From contig CAYTGM010000025.1 of assembly GCA_964437365.1 (NCBI GenBank), forward strand, positions 21,269-85,268: a stretch of 64,000 nt of DNA, written 5' to 3'. Below the pieces are notes generated by a model that saw only the letters and a list, made by a program, of their open reading frames with translations, was not told the origin of the DNA and made no database searches. This document shows, piece after piece, positions 52,927-61,066 of the stretch. The position numbers were made by a program, and so were the translations under genes. Positions within the stretch are counted from its first letter, which is position 1. Every line of letters begins with the position of its first letter. Source of the DNA: CAYTGM01 sp964437365. GTDB lineage: Bacteria > Sumerlaeota > Sumerlaeia > SLMS01.

Positions 52927-53499
52927 TCAGGGTGCCAGCCAGGTGCCAGAAACTTTGCCCGGTTCCACTATGAATCGGGCTCTTTTGTGTCCTTCTCGAT
53001 TCAGGACAAGAACTTCTAATTCAGTAACTGCGCATTTGATCCATGCAAAGTTCTGAAATCCTTCCTGAACTTCTTCTCGAGACGGAAGTTTGCCAAGAAA
53101 CCTCTCTGGCATATTTGGCGTGTAGACATTCTTTTCGGTGCCCGGACGTTCAGGCGCGAGATATATCTTCAAGCTAGAAGGCGACTGAGCCTTGAATCTC
53201 TCCTCGGCAGTCGCGTCTAAGTGATGAATCTTCGCGGCCGACGATACTCGCAGCTGAGTATTATCTTTCTTCGACCAGAAATGCCAGCCGGCATATTGAT
53301 TTTCCTTCAACTGATGAACCTTGTCGCTTCTTATATCCGTATGAAAGCTCAGGAAATTTTCGTCTGTTGAAGCTTCCCTCAAGATTACAGAGCGAAACGA
53401 AGGGCCAGTTTCTTTCTTCCAGGTGATCAGGATCGGAGTATTGCAGGGGTGTTTCTTGTCCTGAGCGCCTCGATTCAGAAGTGCCCAGGCTTTGTCCAA
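52927..53499 (-). CDS. PNPOx-like flavin-binding protein (pyridoxamine 5'-phosphate oxidase family)
   Basis: The product is 190 residues from the TTG at 53499; no ATG lies in this frame before the stop upstream, so the start is uncertain and may be an upstream CTG or TTG. SFRSVILREAST, FLSFHTDIRSDKVHQL and NQYAGWHFWSKKDNTQLRV are the FMN-binding segments of the PNPOx split-barrel family. The C-terminal WIKCAVTELEVLVLNREGHKRARF completes the barrel. It could be a pyridoxine salvage enzyme or an FMN- or deazaflavin-dependent relative. It converges with argB and follows the DUF5989 gene by about 30 bases. Confidence 0.8.
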   Translation of the reverse strand: MDKAWALLNRGAQDKKHPCNTPILITWKKETGPSFRSVILREASTDENFLSFHTDIRSDKVHQLKENQYAGWHFWSKKDNTQLRVSSAAKIHHLDATAEERFKAQSPSSLKIYLAPERPGTEKNVYTPNMPERFLGKLPSREEVQEGFQNFAWIKCAVTELEVLVLNREGHKRARFIVEPGKVSGTWLAP

Positions 53500-53533
53500 T
53501 AGTACTTTCAGATCGTCTTCCAGAGATAAGTCC

Positions 53534-53755
53534 TTAGAAAAGTGAGTATAGCGCAGGACCTGCAGCGGTGCCAGATAACGCCATCAGAACACCGAGAAAG
53601 ATCAGTACCAGAATGATGGGAGCGAGCCACCACTTCTTATTAAACCGGAGAAAGTCATAAAGCTCCCTGAAAATCCCGACGGATTCCTTCTCCGCTTCTG
53701 CTTCGAACGAATCGACCTCTTCGGTTTTGGACTGTGATTCTTCATGACTGGACAT
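53534..53755 (-). CDS. DUF5989 small membrane protein
   Basis: The 73-residue protein has an acidic start and LYDFLRFNKKWWLAPIILVLIFLG, which is the DUF5989 core (a KKWW amphipathic segment running into a single membrane helix), and ends in PALYSLF. In other genomes DUF5989 genes commonly lie beside NodU-type carbamoyltransferase and SGNH-hydrolase genes of natural-product or glycan loci. Here the only carbamoyltransferase is 28 kb away. It sits between the first amylase and the PNPOx-like gene, on the same strand. Confidence 0.8.
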   Translation of the reverse strand: MSSHEESQSKTEEVDSFEAEAEKESVGIFRELYDFLRFNKKWWLAPIILVLIFLGVLMALSGTAAGPALYSLF

Positions 53756-53769
53756 GGAATGTCTTCCCG

Positions 53770-56214
53770 TTACTCAAATTCGATTTCCCAAACTCCATAG
53801 GAGTAGGGATTCAAGTCAAACCGAATCGCATTTTCTACGATTTCAACACTCGTGTCTTTTGTCGCAAGTGGACTAAGGCCCTTCACTTCCGAAAGATAGT
53901 CCGGAAGAGCAAAGATCAGTTTACTGGATTCCGGGTTTCTTGCGAGCATTGTTAGAGTTGCTTCCCCTTTTGCCGTCCTCAGCAGTAGCAGGAATTCATC
54001 ATCGCTGAATAGAACATGACTGTTACCACGTCTTAAAGCGAGCGAAGATTGACGAGCCTGCCCGAGTTTTGCCAGGTGATCACGAATCGCGAGTGCTTCC
54101 TCTGGGACATTGGACTCATCCCAGATCATGGGACGTCGATTGTCAGGGTCGCCTGCGCCCGTGATCCCGATTTCATCACCGTAATAAATCATGGGCATGC
54201 CGGGTATAGACATCAGCCAGGCATAGGCAACGATCAGTTTTTCATAGGATTCAGAGTTATCAACCTCAGGCGGATTATCTCTGCCTATTACTTTCTCATC
54301 CTCGCCGCTTGGCAAATCACCGTCAGCATAGGCGAGAAATCGACTTACGTCATGGTTGCCAGCGAGAGGGCTCATGATGCTCATCATGGGATAGTATGCT
54401 TTTGCGTCTTCAATCGTCTTTGCCAAGTCGTCCATTCCACCCTGGCCAAGCCCGACGACATCCTTCAGAACAAAGTAGCCAGGAAAGTCGAACTGGCCAG
54501 TGAGCATTTCCTGGCCAACGAACTCTGCGACCGTTCCATAGCCAGAGATTGTTTCTCCTACCTGATAGACAAAGCTCTTTCGCTCACCTTCTGAAAATTT
54601 GTCGTGAAGTTTTTCTGTCAACCCCGACCAGAACTCCTTCGGTATATGCTTCACAGCGTCATGACGGAAACCGTCAGCTCCTGTTTCTTCAAGCCAGTAA
54701 ATTGCAGAATCTATCTGGAAATCTATGAGTTCATTGTTTCCACTATAGTCAAAGGAGGGAAGGAAGCTGTCAAACCAGGTCGTGAAAGGATATTCATCAA
54801 ACAACCGCAAGTTATCTCTGCCATCTTCAAGCTCATAAGAAGTCGACCACGTCGGGTTTTCTTGAATGAGCGGATGGTCTTCATGAACATGATTGGCAAC
54901 AAAGTCTATAAGAATGGCTATGCCGTTTTCGTGTGCTGTTTCAACCAGTGACTTCAGGTCTTCCATGCTTCCGAAATGAGGGTTCGTTTCTGTCGAAGAG
55001 ATAGGCCAGTAGCCATGATAGGATGTATAGAAGTCTCCCGGATCGACTGTCTCTTTCTCTACTTTTGGCGTATTTTCGTTGGGAGGGGATATCCAGAGTG
55101 TGGTGACACCCAGATTCTTGAAATATCCTTCTTCGATTTTGGCCTCAATTCCTGCAAAGTCGCCTCCCTGATACTTCGCGAGTTCCTTGGGGCGGTCATC
55201 CTCAAGCTTCCAGTCATTGCTCGTATCGCCATTATGGAAGCGGTCGGTCATGGTGAAATACATCACCTCATCACGAGGAGAGCGGGTCGGAGTTTCAGAG
55301 GTTAGCATAAAGGATGACTCTGTGAAGCGATCCTGATTCGTCTCCGCATAAATATAGATCCAGTCTTCATCGAACGTATCAACATCTGTTAAGTCGAGGT
55401 TGATTGTGCTGCTGCGGCCATCGAGGCTCCACATTGAGTCGGCGACCTTCTTATTGTTATAGACTATCGTCACAGTGTCTTTCAGGAGTTCTTCTTCATT
55501 ATTCAGGATTGCTGTGAAGTGTGCCTTATTGCCGTCGGAGACTTTTGGCAAATAGAGCATGGAAAACTTCTCTCTAACCGATCCGGGCACATCAATCAGG
55601 GAATTGCCATACCCGCTTGTGTCCTTTTCTGGATTAGAAGGGTCAGCCATCCATTCACCATCTACAACAAGCTTGTATGTAAGTGGGCCGGGTGAGACTT
55701 CGACGGTAAGCTCAAAGGTTCCATCGGGCTGTTCTTTGAGAGGGTGTGAGCCTGGATTCCAGCCGTTGAAGCTTCCGGCCGCAAAGACACGATCTGCAGG
55801 CGAATTCTTGCCTGGATCATAGGTAAAGGTCACCTCTGGAAGTGACTGCACAGAAACGGGAATGTCAACCTGGTGGGTCTTGCCTGTTCCATCCACTCCA
55901 GTTACCGTGACGAGCCCGCGTCGGCTTTCTACGTCTTTTGCTTTCAACTTTAGGGTTGTATTGTCGATGATATCGTATTCAACGGGAAGGCCGCCTGGGA
56001 TCGTCGCCTTGTTCAGGTTGACGAGATGAGGCGAGGTGCTCGCTCCAAGTTTTAACGTTATTTCTTCACCAGGAGAGAGGCTGATCGGATCTATTGGAAC
56101 AGGTGCCTCGATGTAGGGCCAGATGGGAGTTTCTGCGGAAAGTGAGGAAGTGAAGGAGAAGCCAGCAAGTCCGAGGAGAATTGTCGTGGCAGCATTGTTC
56201 CGAAATCTTTTCAT
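53770..56214 (-). CDS. Secreted alpha-amylase-family enzyme with glycogen-binding module (GH13)
   Basis: The start at ATG 56214 gives a signal peptide (TTILLGLAGFSFTSSLSA) and 814 residues. After a beta-rich N-terminal region, a glycogen-binding-type (CBM48/AMPK1) beta-sandwich lies at about 127-210 (FAAGSFNGWNPGSHPLK, YKLVVDGEWMADPSNP). A GH13 barrel begins near 315 (YFTMTDRFHNGDTSND). Catalytic residues are Asp in DGFRHDAVKHIP, Glu in VGETISGYG and Asp in LAGNHDVSRFL. A C-terminal beta domain follows. It should hydrolyse starch or glycogen outside the inner membrane. It is divergent from the pseudopilin gene and close to the maltose-type importer. Confidence 0.93.
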   Translation of the reverse strand: MKRFRNNAATTILLGLAGFSFTSSLSAETPIWPYIEAPVPIDPISLSPGEEITLKLGASTSPHLVNLNKATIPGGLPVEYDIIDNTTLKLKAKDVESRRGLVTVTGVDGTGKTHQVDIPVSVQSLPEVTFTYDPGKNSPADRVFAAGSFNGWNPGSHPLKEQPDGTFELTVEVSPGPLTYKLVVDGEWMADPSNPEKDTSGYGNSLIDVPGSVREKFSMLYLPKVSDGNKAHFTAILNNEEELLKDTVTIVYNNKKVADSMWSLDGRSSTINLDLTDVDTFDEDWIYIYAETNQDRFTESSFMLTSETPTRSPRDEVMYFTMTDRFHNGDTSNDWKLEDDRPKELAKYQGGDFAGIEAKIEEGYFKNLGVTTLWISPPNENTPKVEKETVDPGDFYTSYHGYWPISSTETNPHFGSMEDLKSLVETAHENGIAILIDFVANHVHEDHPLIQENPTWSTSYELEDGRDNLRLFDEYPFTTWFDSFLPSFDYSGNNELIDFQIDSAIYWLEETGADGFRHDAVKHIPKEFWSGLTEKLHDKFSEGERKSFVYQVGETISGYGTVAEFVGQEMLTGQFDFPGYFVLKDVVGLGQGGMDDLAKTIEDAKAYYPMMSIMSPLAGNHDVSRFLAYADGDLPSGEDEKVIGRDNPPEVDNSESYEKLIVAYAWLMSIPGMPMIYYGDEIGITGAGDPDNRRPMIWDESNVPEEALAIRDHLAKLGQARQSSLALRRGNSHVLFSDDEFLLLLRTAKGEATLTMLARNPESSKLIFALPDYLSEVKGLSPLATKDTSVEIVENAIRFDLNPYSYGVWEIEFE

Positions 56215-56293
56215 TGATTCATATCTTTGGCCTCCCGGTTGAGCGTGGAAGGGTCTGGAGCTGCTAGTGTTTTGAAGGTAATATCCGATCATG

Positions 56294-56576
56294 TGTGCAA
56301 GTCCTGTGCAAATGAGCAAATGGCGGTTGCTTCTTTGCGAATTGCTTAGCGCTCTAATTCTGGTTTGTTAATCGAAAAGTTGCTTTTTTAGAGGTTTTAA
56401 TTCGATTTGGGCGAATTTGATGATTTGTGCAAAAAATATGAAATCAGTCCAAGTTGAGCTTGACTTTTCAAAGTGATGGGCTTTCTTTTGATGATCAGAC
56501 AGTTGCTTGGACTCTCTAAACCCTAAACCTGGTGTTGAAGGAAGTCGAGGTCCAGAAATCAGCTGAGCTTGTGCAA
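56294..56576. promoter_or_regulatory. TGTGCAA repeats between amylase and pseudopilin genes
   Basis: TGTGCAA occurs at 56294, 56305, 56426 and 56570, all on the plus strand, within the 420-base gap between the divergent amylase and pseudopilin starts. The first two are spaced exactly 11 bases apart and form two units (TGTGCAAGTCC, TGTGCAAATGA). The rest of the gap is AT-rich. Binding sites for a regulator on one helix face are possible, as is a decayed tandem repeat. Confidence 0.45.
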
Positions 56577-56633
56577 AAGGTGCACACAAAGAATCAACCT
56601 GATGGTTGTCTTCTAAATGAAAGGTCCAGACGT

Positions 56634-57317
56634 ATGAGAAAGAGTCTATTTGAAAGTAAAGGTATCCAGGGAAGAGGATTTACACTGATTGAGCTTCTGA
56701 TCGTGGTTGCTATTATCGCCATTCTGGCGGCGATCGCCGTTCCAAACTTTCTCGAAGCTCAGACCCGCGCGAAAGTCTCACGTGTGAAGGCTGATATGAG
56801 AAGCCTCGCAACAGCCATTGAAGCTTATTATGTGGATTACAACAGGCATCCTATCGCCTGGCAGGGCTTTAAGGAGGTCGATCCCGATACCTTCAACCTC
56901 CGTCTCCGTCCGGTTACAACTCCCATTTCCTATATTACTTCACTACCAATCGATATCTTCTGGCAACAAACGACTTCATTCCCTGCTACTCCAGGACAGC
57001 CACCGACCTTCGAATATGTGGACTATACGACAGCAGTTGTTGGAGAAACTCTCCCAGGTATGGCTCCATTCAACCTCTTTGCGACTCGCAAGGCGCTCGA
57101 CGATTATTATGGAAGGCAGGGACAGGTTTACTGGTACATGAATAGTGCTGGGCCCGACCGTATCAACGATTTCCAGAATAACCCGACGAATCCCCTTAGT
57201 AAGCCTGTTACCGAAGCAAACGCTCTTCTCGAAGGAACGAATCGTACTTACGATCCAACGAATGGTACTGTTTCTGTTGGCGATATCGCCCGCACAAGCA
57301 GCCAGCAGCGCAACTAA
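56634..57317 (+). CDS. Type II secretion/type IV pilin-like protein with prepilin leader
   Basis: The start at ATG 56634 (MRKSLFESKGIQGRG) gives a basic leader cleaved after Gly before FTLIELLIVVAIIAILAA. A conserved NFLEAQTRAKVSRVKADMRS segment follows, then LATAIEAYYVDYNRHP. The 227-residue protein ends in a Asn/Thr/Pro-rich region with YWYMNSAGPDRINDF. This group of pseudopilins, with a variable C-terminal domain displaying YMNSAGPDRINDF-like SxGPDxx, is greatly expanded in some environmental phyla. It is divergent from an amylase and followed by another, so it may help export or anchor such enzymes. Confidence 0.9.
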   Translation: MRKSLFESKGIQGRGFTLIELLIVVAIIAILAAIAVPNFLEAQTRAKVSRVKADMRSLATAIEAYYVDYNRHPIAWQGFKEVDPDTFNLRLRPVTTPISYITSLPIDIFWQQTTSFPATPGQPPTFEYVDYTTAVVGETLPGMAPFNLFATRKALDDYYGRQGQVYWYMNSAGPDRINDFQNNPTNPLSKPVTEANALLEGTNRTYDPTNGTVSVGDIARTSSQQRN

Positions 57318-57360
57318 TCCCTGAATCTTCCTGCAGACTCTCTCTTATCCAATAGTCAAT

Positions 57361-57393
57361 ACTGGCCTGTCCTATTCTGTAAGACAGGCCAGT
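57361..57393. terminator. Perfect 11-bp hairpin after pseudopilin gene
   Basis: ACTGGCCTGTC (57361-57371) pairs perfectly with GACAGGCCAGT (57383-57393) around an 11-base loop, 43 bases after the pseudopilin stop. No long T-run follows, so termination may be Rho-assisted or the hairpin may protect the 3' end. Confidence 0.65.
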
Positions 57394-57505
57394 GGCTTAA
57401 TCGGCAAAGAGTTCATCGCCAACTTTCCGCCAACAAATGCCTTGTTCAAAGTATGGTCTTCTCTTACTTTGTCAGGAATCCCTTCGTCTTTTCGGAGTAT
57501 CGTCC

Positions 57506-60061
57506 ATGATTGAGTATCCTCGATATCGAACTCTGCTCCAAGGCGCGCATCTCTTCGCACTGTTCCTGTTCCTACATGCTGATCTTTTTGCTGGTCCTAA
57601 ACCTGGAGAGATCACAAAAGAGGAAGTTTCCCCGCAAACAGCTCAACTCGAACATATCGATATCGAGAAATCCTCTGAGGGACTATACAACGTCACCATC
57701 AGATGGTCTCCCGATTTCGAAGTTATTGATCCCATCGTCGCCGGTTCTTTCAACGAGTGGAGTCGTTCGGCAAACCCGTTTAAGAAGATTGAGGGAGAAG
57801 AAGCCTATGAAGTTTCCCTGGAACTCCCCGCCGGCGAGTATGAATACAAGTTTGTCTCTCAGCCTGACGACTGGCATTCCGATCCTCTTAACCCTGAGGT
57901 TGCGGAAGGCTACAGGAACTCCATTCTGCGACTTGGCGATATAGCTTACTTTGCCTCGTTGAAGGGTGAACAAAACGACGGGGTTCTCTTTGTTGATGCG
58001 CTGGAACATGATCCAAAGAATCGTCTTTATTTTGATATCCAGGATACGCACGATGTCTATATACGCTTCAGGACAATCAGGAATGATGCTACTGCCGCCG
58101 AGCTGCAACTGCTCACCCAGGGCAAAGTTCTTGAAAGCAAGCCCATGGTCAAAGTCACCAGCGAAGGCTTTTTCGATTATTATGACTACCACCTGACGCT
58201 ACCCAGAGAACCCGTACACCCTTCAGTCAGAATCACAGATTACCGGTTTGTTGTTCATGACGGCGACAGCCAGTCTCACCAGACAGATAGCTGGGAAATG
58301 TTTCTGGACCGAAAAGATCATGTACAGGTGCCCATGTGGGCTAAAGATGCCATCTGGTATCAAATCATGGTGGATCGCTTTCGGGATGGTAGCGAACAGA
58401 ATAATATGGAACATCTCAACGATCCTTTTAAGACGAACTGGACTTCCATGTGGAAAGCGGACCACATGGTTCTTCAGCCCTGGGAGCAGCATGAAGGGGC
58501 TACACTCTTCACCGCAGATGGTAATGAGAATGTAATGCCTGATATTTACGAGCGTATGTATGGTGGCGATTTACAAGGTGTCATTGAAAAGCTGGACTAT
58601 CTGGCAGATCTTGGTGTTAACGCCATCTACTTCAACCCGATCTTTCAGGCACCATCCCATCACAAGTATGATGGAGAGGTGTATCACCATATAGACGACT
58701 CCTACGGTGTTGCGGGGTCATTCGCGAAATCTATAGAGTCTGAAGATCCCGCGGCTGGACCCTGGGAGTTCAACGGCAGCGATCAGGTTTTTCTAGACCT
58801 TCTGAAGGAGGCCAAGAAGAGAAACATCCGGGTTATCATCGATGGTGTCTTCAATCATTTGAGTGACCAGTCTCTCTTTTTTCGCGACGTCAAAGAAAAG
58901 GGTAAAGCGTCTCCCTATGCAGACTGGTTTGAGATCGCTTCCTGGGATCCGGTGACTCCAGTTGGCTGGGCCGGATATGGTGGCATGCCTCAGTTCCTGA
59001 AAAATGAAGAGCACGGCCTTGCCAGCAAGGAAGTCCGTGACTATATCTACGATATAACTGAGCGCTGGATGGATCCGAACAATGACGGAGATCCCTCTGA
59101 TGGTGTAGATGGCTGGCGATTGGATGTCCCCATGGATGTTCCGATGGTGTTCTGGGAAAACTGGCGCGATCACATTAAGAGTATTAATCCAGAAGCTCTT
59201 TTAATCGGCGAGATTTGGAACTCAGCTGAAAAATGGGTCGATGGTACTACCTTCGACGCAGTTATGAACTATCAGTTCAGACGCGTAGCACTTCGCTTTT
59301 TTGGAAATGAGAAGAACCGTATATCAGCAGAAGAGTTTGCCAATGAACTTGCCTGGTTGAGGATCCGCTACCCAATGGCTTCTGGTTTCGTCATGCAGAA
59401 CCTTCTTGATAGTCACGACACCGACCGTATATCTTCCAGATTAATGAACCCCGATATAGAAGCTGATGCATTATTTGATGGCTGGAACCGGCTCCAGGAA
59501 CCGGAAGGAAAAGATTTCTACGGAGGAAGGCCGACAGAAGAGGCCTACGAGAGGCTCAAACTTCTCTCACTCTTTCAGTTTACCTATATCGGAGCTCCCA
59601 TGATTTATTACGGGACAGAAGTTGGCATGTACGGAGCTGATGACCCTCTCTGCAGGTTCCCCATGTGGTGGGAAGACATGATGCCTTATGAGAATCCTGA
59701 TTATCAAATTAAGGATGATCTATTTGCTCATTACCAGGAACTGGCACAGATGAGAAGAGGCTGTACGCTGCTCCGACGTGGAGATTTCCGAACCGTGGCA
59801 TTTGACAATGACCAGGAAACATTTGTTTTCGAGCGGTATCTGGAAGACCAGGATGAGCGTGTATATGTCTTTCTCAATAACTCCGAAGAGCCTCAGACTG
59901 TCGGAATAGGTCAGCTCCCTCACTTCTCCTTCCACAAAGTTCTGTTCGGAAATCATCAGAATATATCTTTCGACATGGACAAACTAGAGGTTACGTTACA
60001 GCCTGTAACTGGGGCTGTTGTAAAGTTGATGACGATGAAGTCAGCAGATGATAATATTTAG
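57506..60061 (+). CDS. Secreted GH13 neopullulanase/cyclomaltodextrinase-like enzyme with glycogen-binding module
   Basis: The frame is open from 57437, but ATG 57506 gives a plain signal peptide (LLQGAHLFALFLFLHADLFA) and 851 residues. A CBM48/AMPK1-type beta-sandwich lies at about 61-142 (IVAGSFNEWSRSANP, EYKFVSQPDDWHSDPLNP). A second beta domain follows at about 150-290, like the N domain of neopullulanases. The GH13 barrel runs from about 303 (DAIWYQIMVDRFRDGS), with GVFNHLSDQS and catalytic Asp (DGWRLDVPMD), Glu (LLIGEIWNSAE) and Asp (NLLDSHDTDR). It should cleave maltodextrins, pullulan or cyclodextrins in the periplasm or outside. The importer genes follow within 21 bases. Confidence 0.93.
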   Translation: MIEYPRYRTLLQGAHLFALFLFLHADLFAGPKPGEITKEEVSPQTAQLEHIDIEKSSEGLYNVTIRWSPDFEVIDPIVAGSFNEWSRSANPFKKIEGEEAYEVSLELPAGEYEYKFVSQPDDWHSDPLNPEVAEGYRNSILRLGDIAYFASLKGEQNDGVLFVDALEHDPKNRLYFDIQDTHDVYIRFRTIRNDATAAELQLLTQGKVLESKPMVKVTSEGFFDYYDYHLTLPREPVHPSVRITDYRFVVHDGDSQSHQTDSWEMFLDRKDHVQVPMWAKDAIWYQIMVDRFRDGSEQNNMEHLNDPFKTNWTSMWKADHMVLQPWEQHEGATLFTADGNENVMPDIYERMYGGDLQGVIEKLDYLADLGVNAIYFNPIFQAPSHHKYDGEVYHHIDDSYGVAGSFAKSIESEDPAAGPWEFNGSDQVFLDLLKEAKKRNIRVIIDGVFNHLSDQSLFFRDVKEKGKASPYADWFEIASWDPVTPVGWAGYGGMPQFLKNEEHGLASKEVRDYIYDITERWMDPNNDGDPSDGVDGWRLDVPMDVPMVFWENWRDHIKSINPEALLIGEIWNSAEKWVDGTTFDAVMNYQFRRVALRFFGNEKNRISAEEFANELAWLRIRYPMASGFVMQNLLDSHDTDRISSRLMNPDIEADALFDGWNRLQEPEGKDFYGGRPTEEAYERLKLLSLFQFTYIGAPMIYYGTEVGMYGADDPLCRFPMWWEDMMPYENPDYQIKDDLFAHYQELAQMRRGCTLLRRGDFRTVAFDNDQETFVFERYLEDQDERVYVFLNNSEEPQTVGIGQLPHFSFHKVLFGNHQNISFDMDKLEVTLQPVTGAVVKLMTMKSADDNI

Positions 60062-60081
60062 TTCAGGAAGGTGAATGTGAG

Positions 60082-61065
60082 TTGAAACCCGCAGGTCACA
60101 TCTCAGTTAGACAGGACTTGAGAGCCCTCCCGTTTCTCATTCCTTTTATGCTGGTATTTGTCGTCTTTGTGGGCTATCCGCTTTTTTACAGTTTCTGGAT
60201 CAGCCTTCATCGTGTCAGTATATACTCTGATTTCTATGATATTTTCGGAACGATGGACTATGTGGGGTTTGGCAATTATTCCAGGATTATGTCTGATCCC
60301 ATCTTCTGGTGGTCGGTCATTCTCACTTTTGCATACGCGATACTCACGATAATACCCGGACTTGCTCTGTCTCTAGCCTTAGCTCTCGCCCTGAACAAAT
60401 CCATCCGTGGCTTTGGCCTCATGAGAAGTGGCTTCTATTTACCTAATGTGTTCGACCTTTACGTGGTGGGTGTCATCTGGCTTCTGATATACAATCCAAC
60501 GGGAGGGTTGGTCTCAGGAATCCTGATCGCCTTCTCCAATCTGGTGGAGTCAGTGGTTGGGCAGACCTTTGGGATTGCTGGTGGAATCGACAGTTTTGCT
60601 CGCTCGGGGATGTTGAACAACCCCTATACGACTCTTCCTGCCATAGCGCTTGCCATGGTCCTGAAGAACGCAGGGTTCGGCATGATTCTATTTCTTACGT
60701 CGCTTAATAATATCAATCAATCTATATTCGAAGCGGCCGATGTGGATGGAGCGTCTGCCTGGCAGAAGCTTCGACATATTACTCTTCCATTGCTGAAACC
60801 CATTATACTCTTTCTCATCATAACAGGGCTTATGGCTTCTCTCAACGCGTTTGCTGAGATTTATTCGATGACCAATGATACCGGCGGAACCAGTCTGGAA
60901 GTTGGCGGGCAGACTCTGCAGAGTGCACGTATATCTGGTTATCATCTATTCAAGGTTTTCGATCAGTCAATGTACGGCGAAGCAGCAGCGATCAGCTTTG
61001 TTCTTCTGGCGATTGCATTAATCATCAGCTATATTAACTTTAAAGTTCTGAAGCCGGGGAAATAA
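60082..61065 (+). CDS. Sugar ABC transporter permease, MalF-like
   Basis: The 327-residue permease has six hydrophobic segments, starting with LIPFMLVFVVFVGYPLFYSF. Its EAA loop is SIFEAADVDGASAWQKLRHI. No ATG lies in frame near the beginning; TTG 60082, with AGGAAGGTGA about nine bases upstream, is the likely start. Unlike E. coli MalF there is no large periplasmic P2 loop. It pairs with the MalG-like subunit encoded one base downstream. No ATPase gene is in the window; a shared MsmX/UgpC-type ATPase elsewhere is probable. Confidence 0.9.
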   Translation: MKPAGHISVRQDLRALPFLIPFMLVFVVFVGYPLFYSFWISLHRVSIYSDFYDIFGTMDYVGFGNYSRIMSDPIFWWSVILTFAYAILTIIPGLALSLALALALNKSIRGFGLMRSGFYLPNVFDLYVVGVIWLLIYNPTGGLVSGILIAFSNLVESVVGQTFGIAGGIDSFARSGMLNNPYTTLPAIALAMVLKNAGFGMILFLTSLNNINQSIFEAADVDGASAWQKLRHITLPLLKPIILFLIITGLMASLNAFAEIYSMTNDTGGTSLEVGGQTLQSARISGYHLFKVFDQSMYGEAAAISFVLLAIALIISYINFKVLKPGK

Positions 61066-61066
61066 G

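Noticed and set aside
56634..57317. Structural type IV pilin rather than pseudopilin
   Set aside because: It lacks the C-terminal disulfide pair of type IVa pilins and is not near pil genes; the broader term prepilin-like protein is all the sequence supports.
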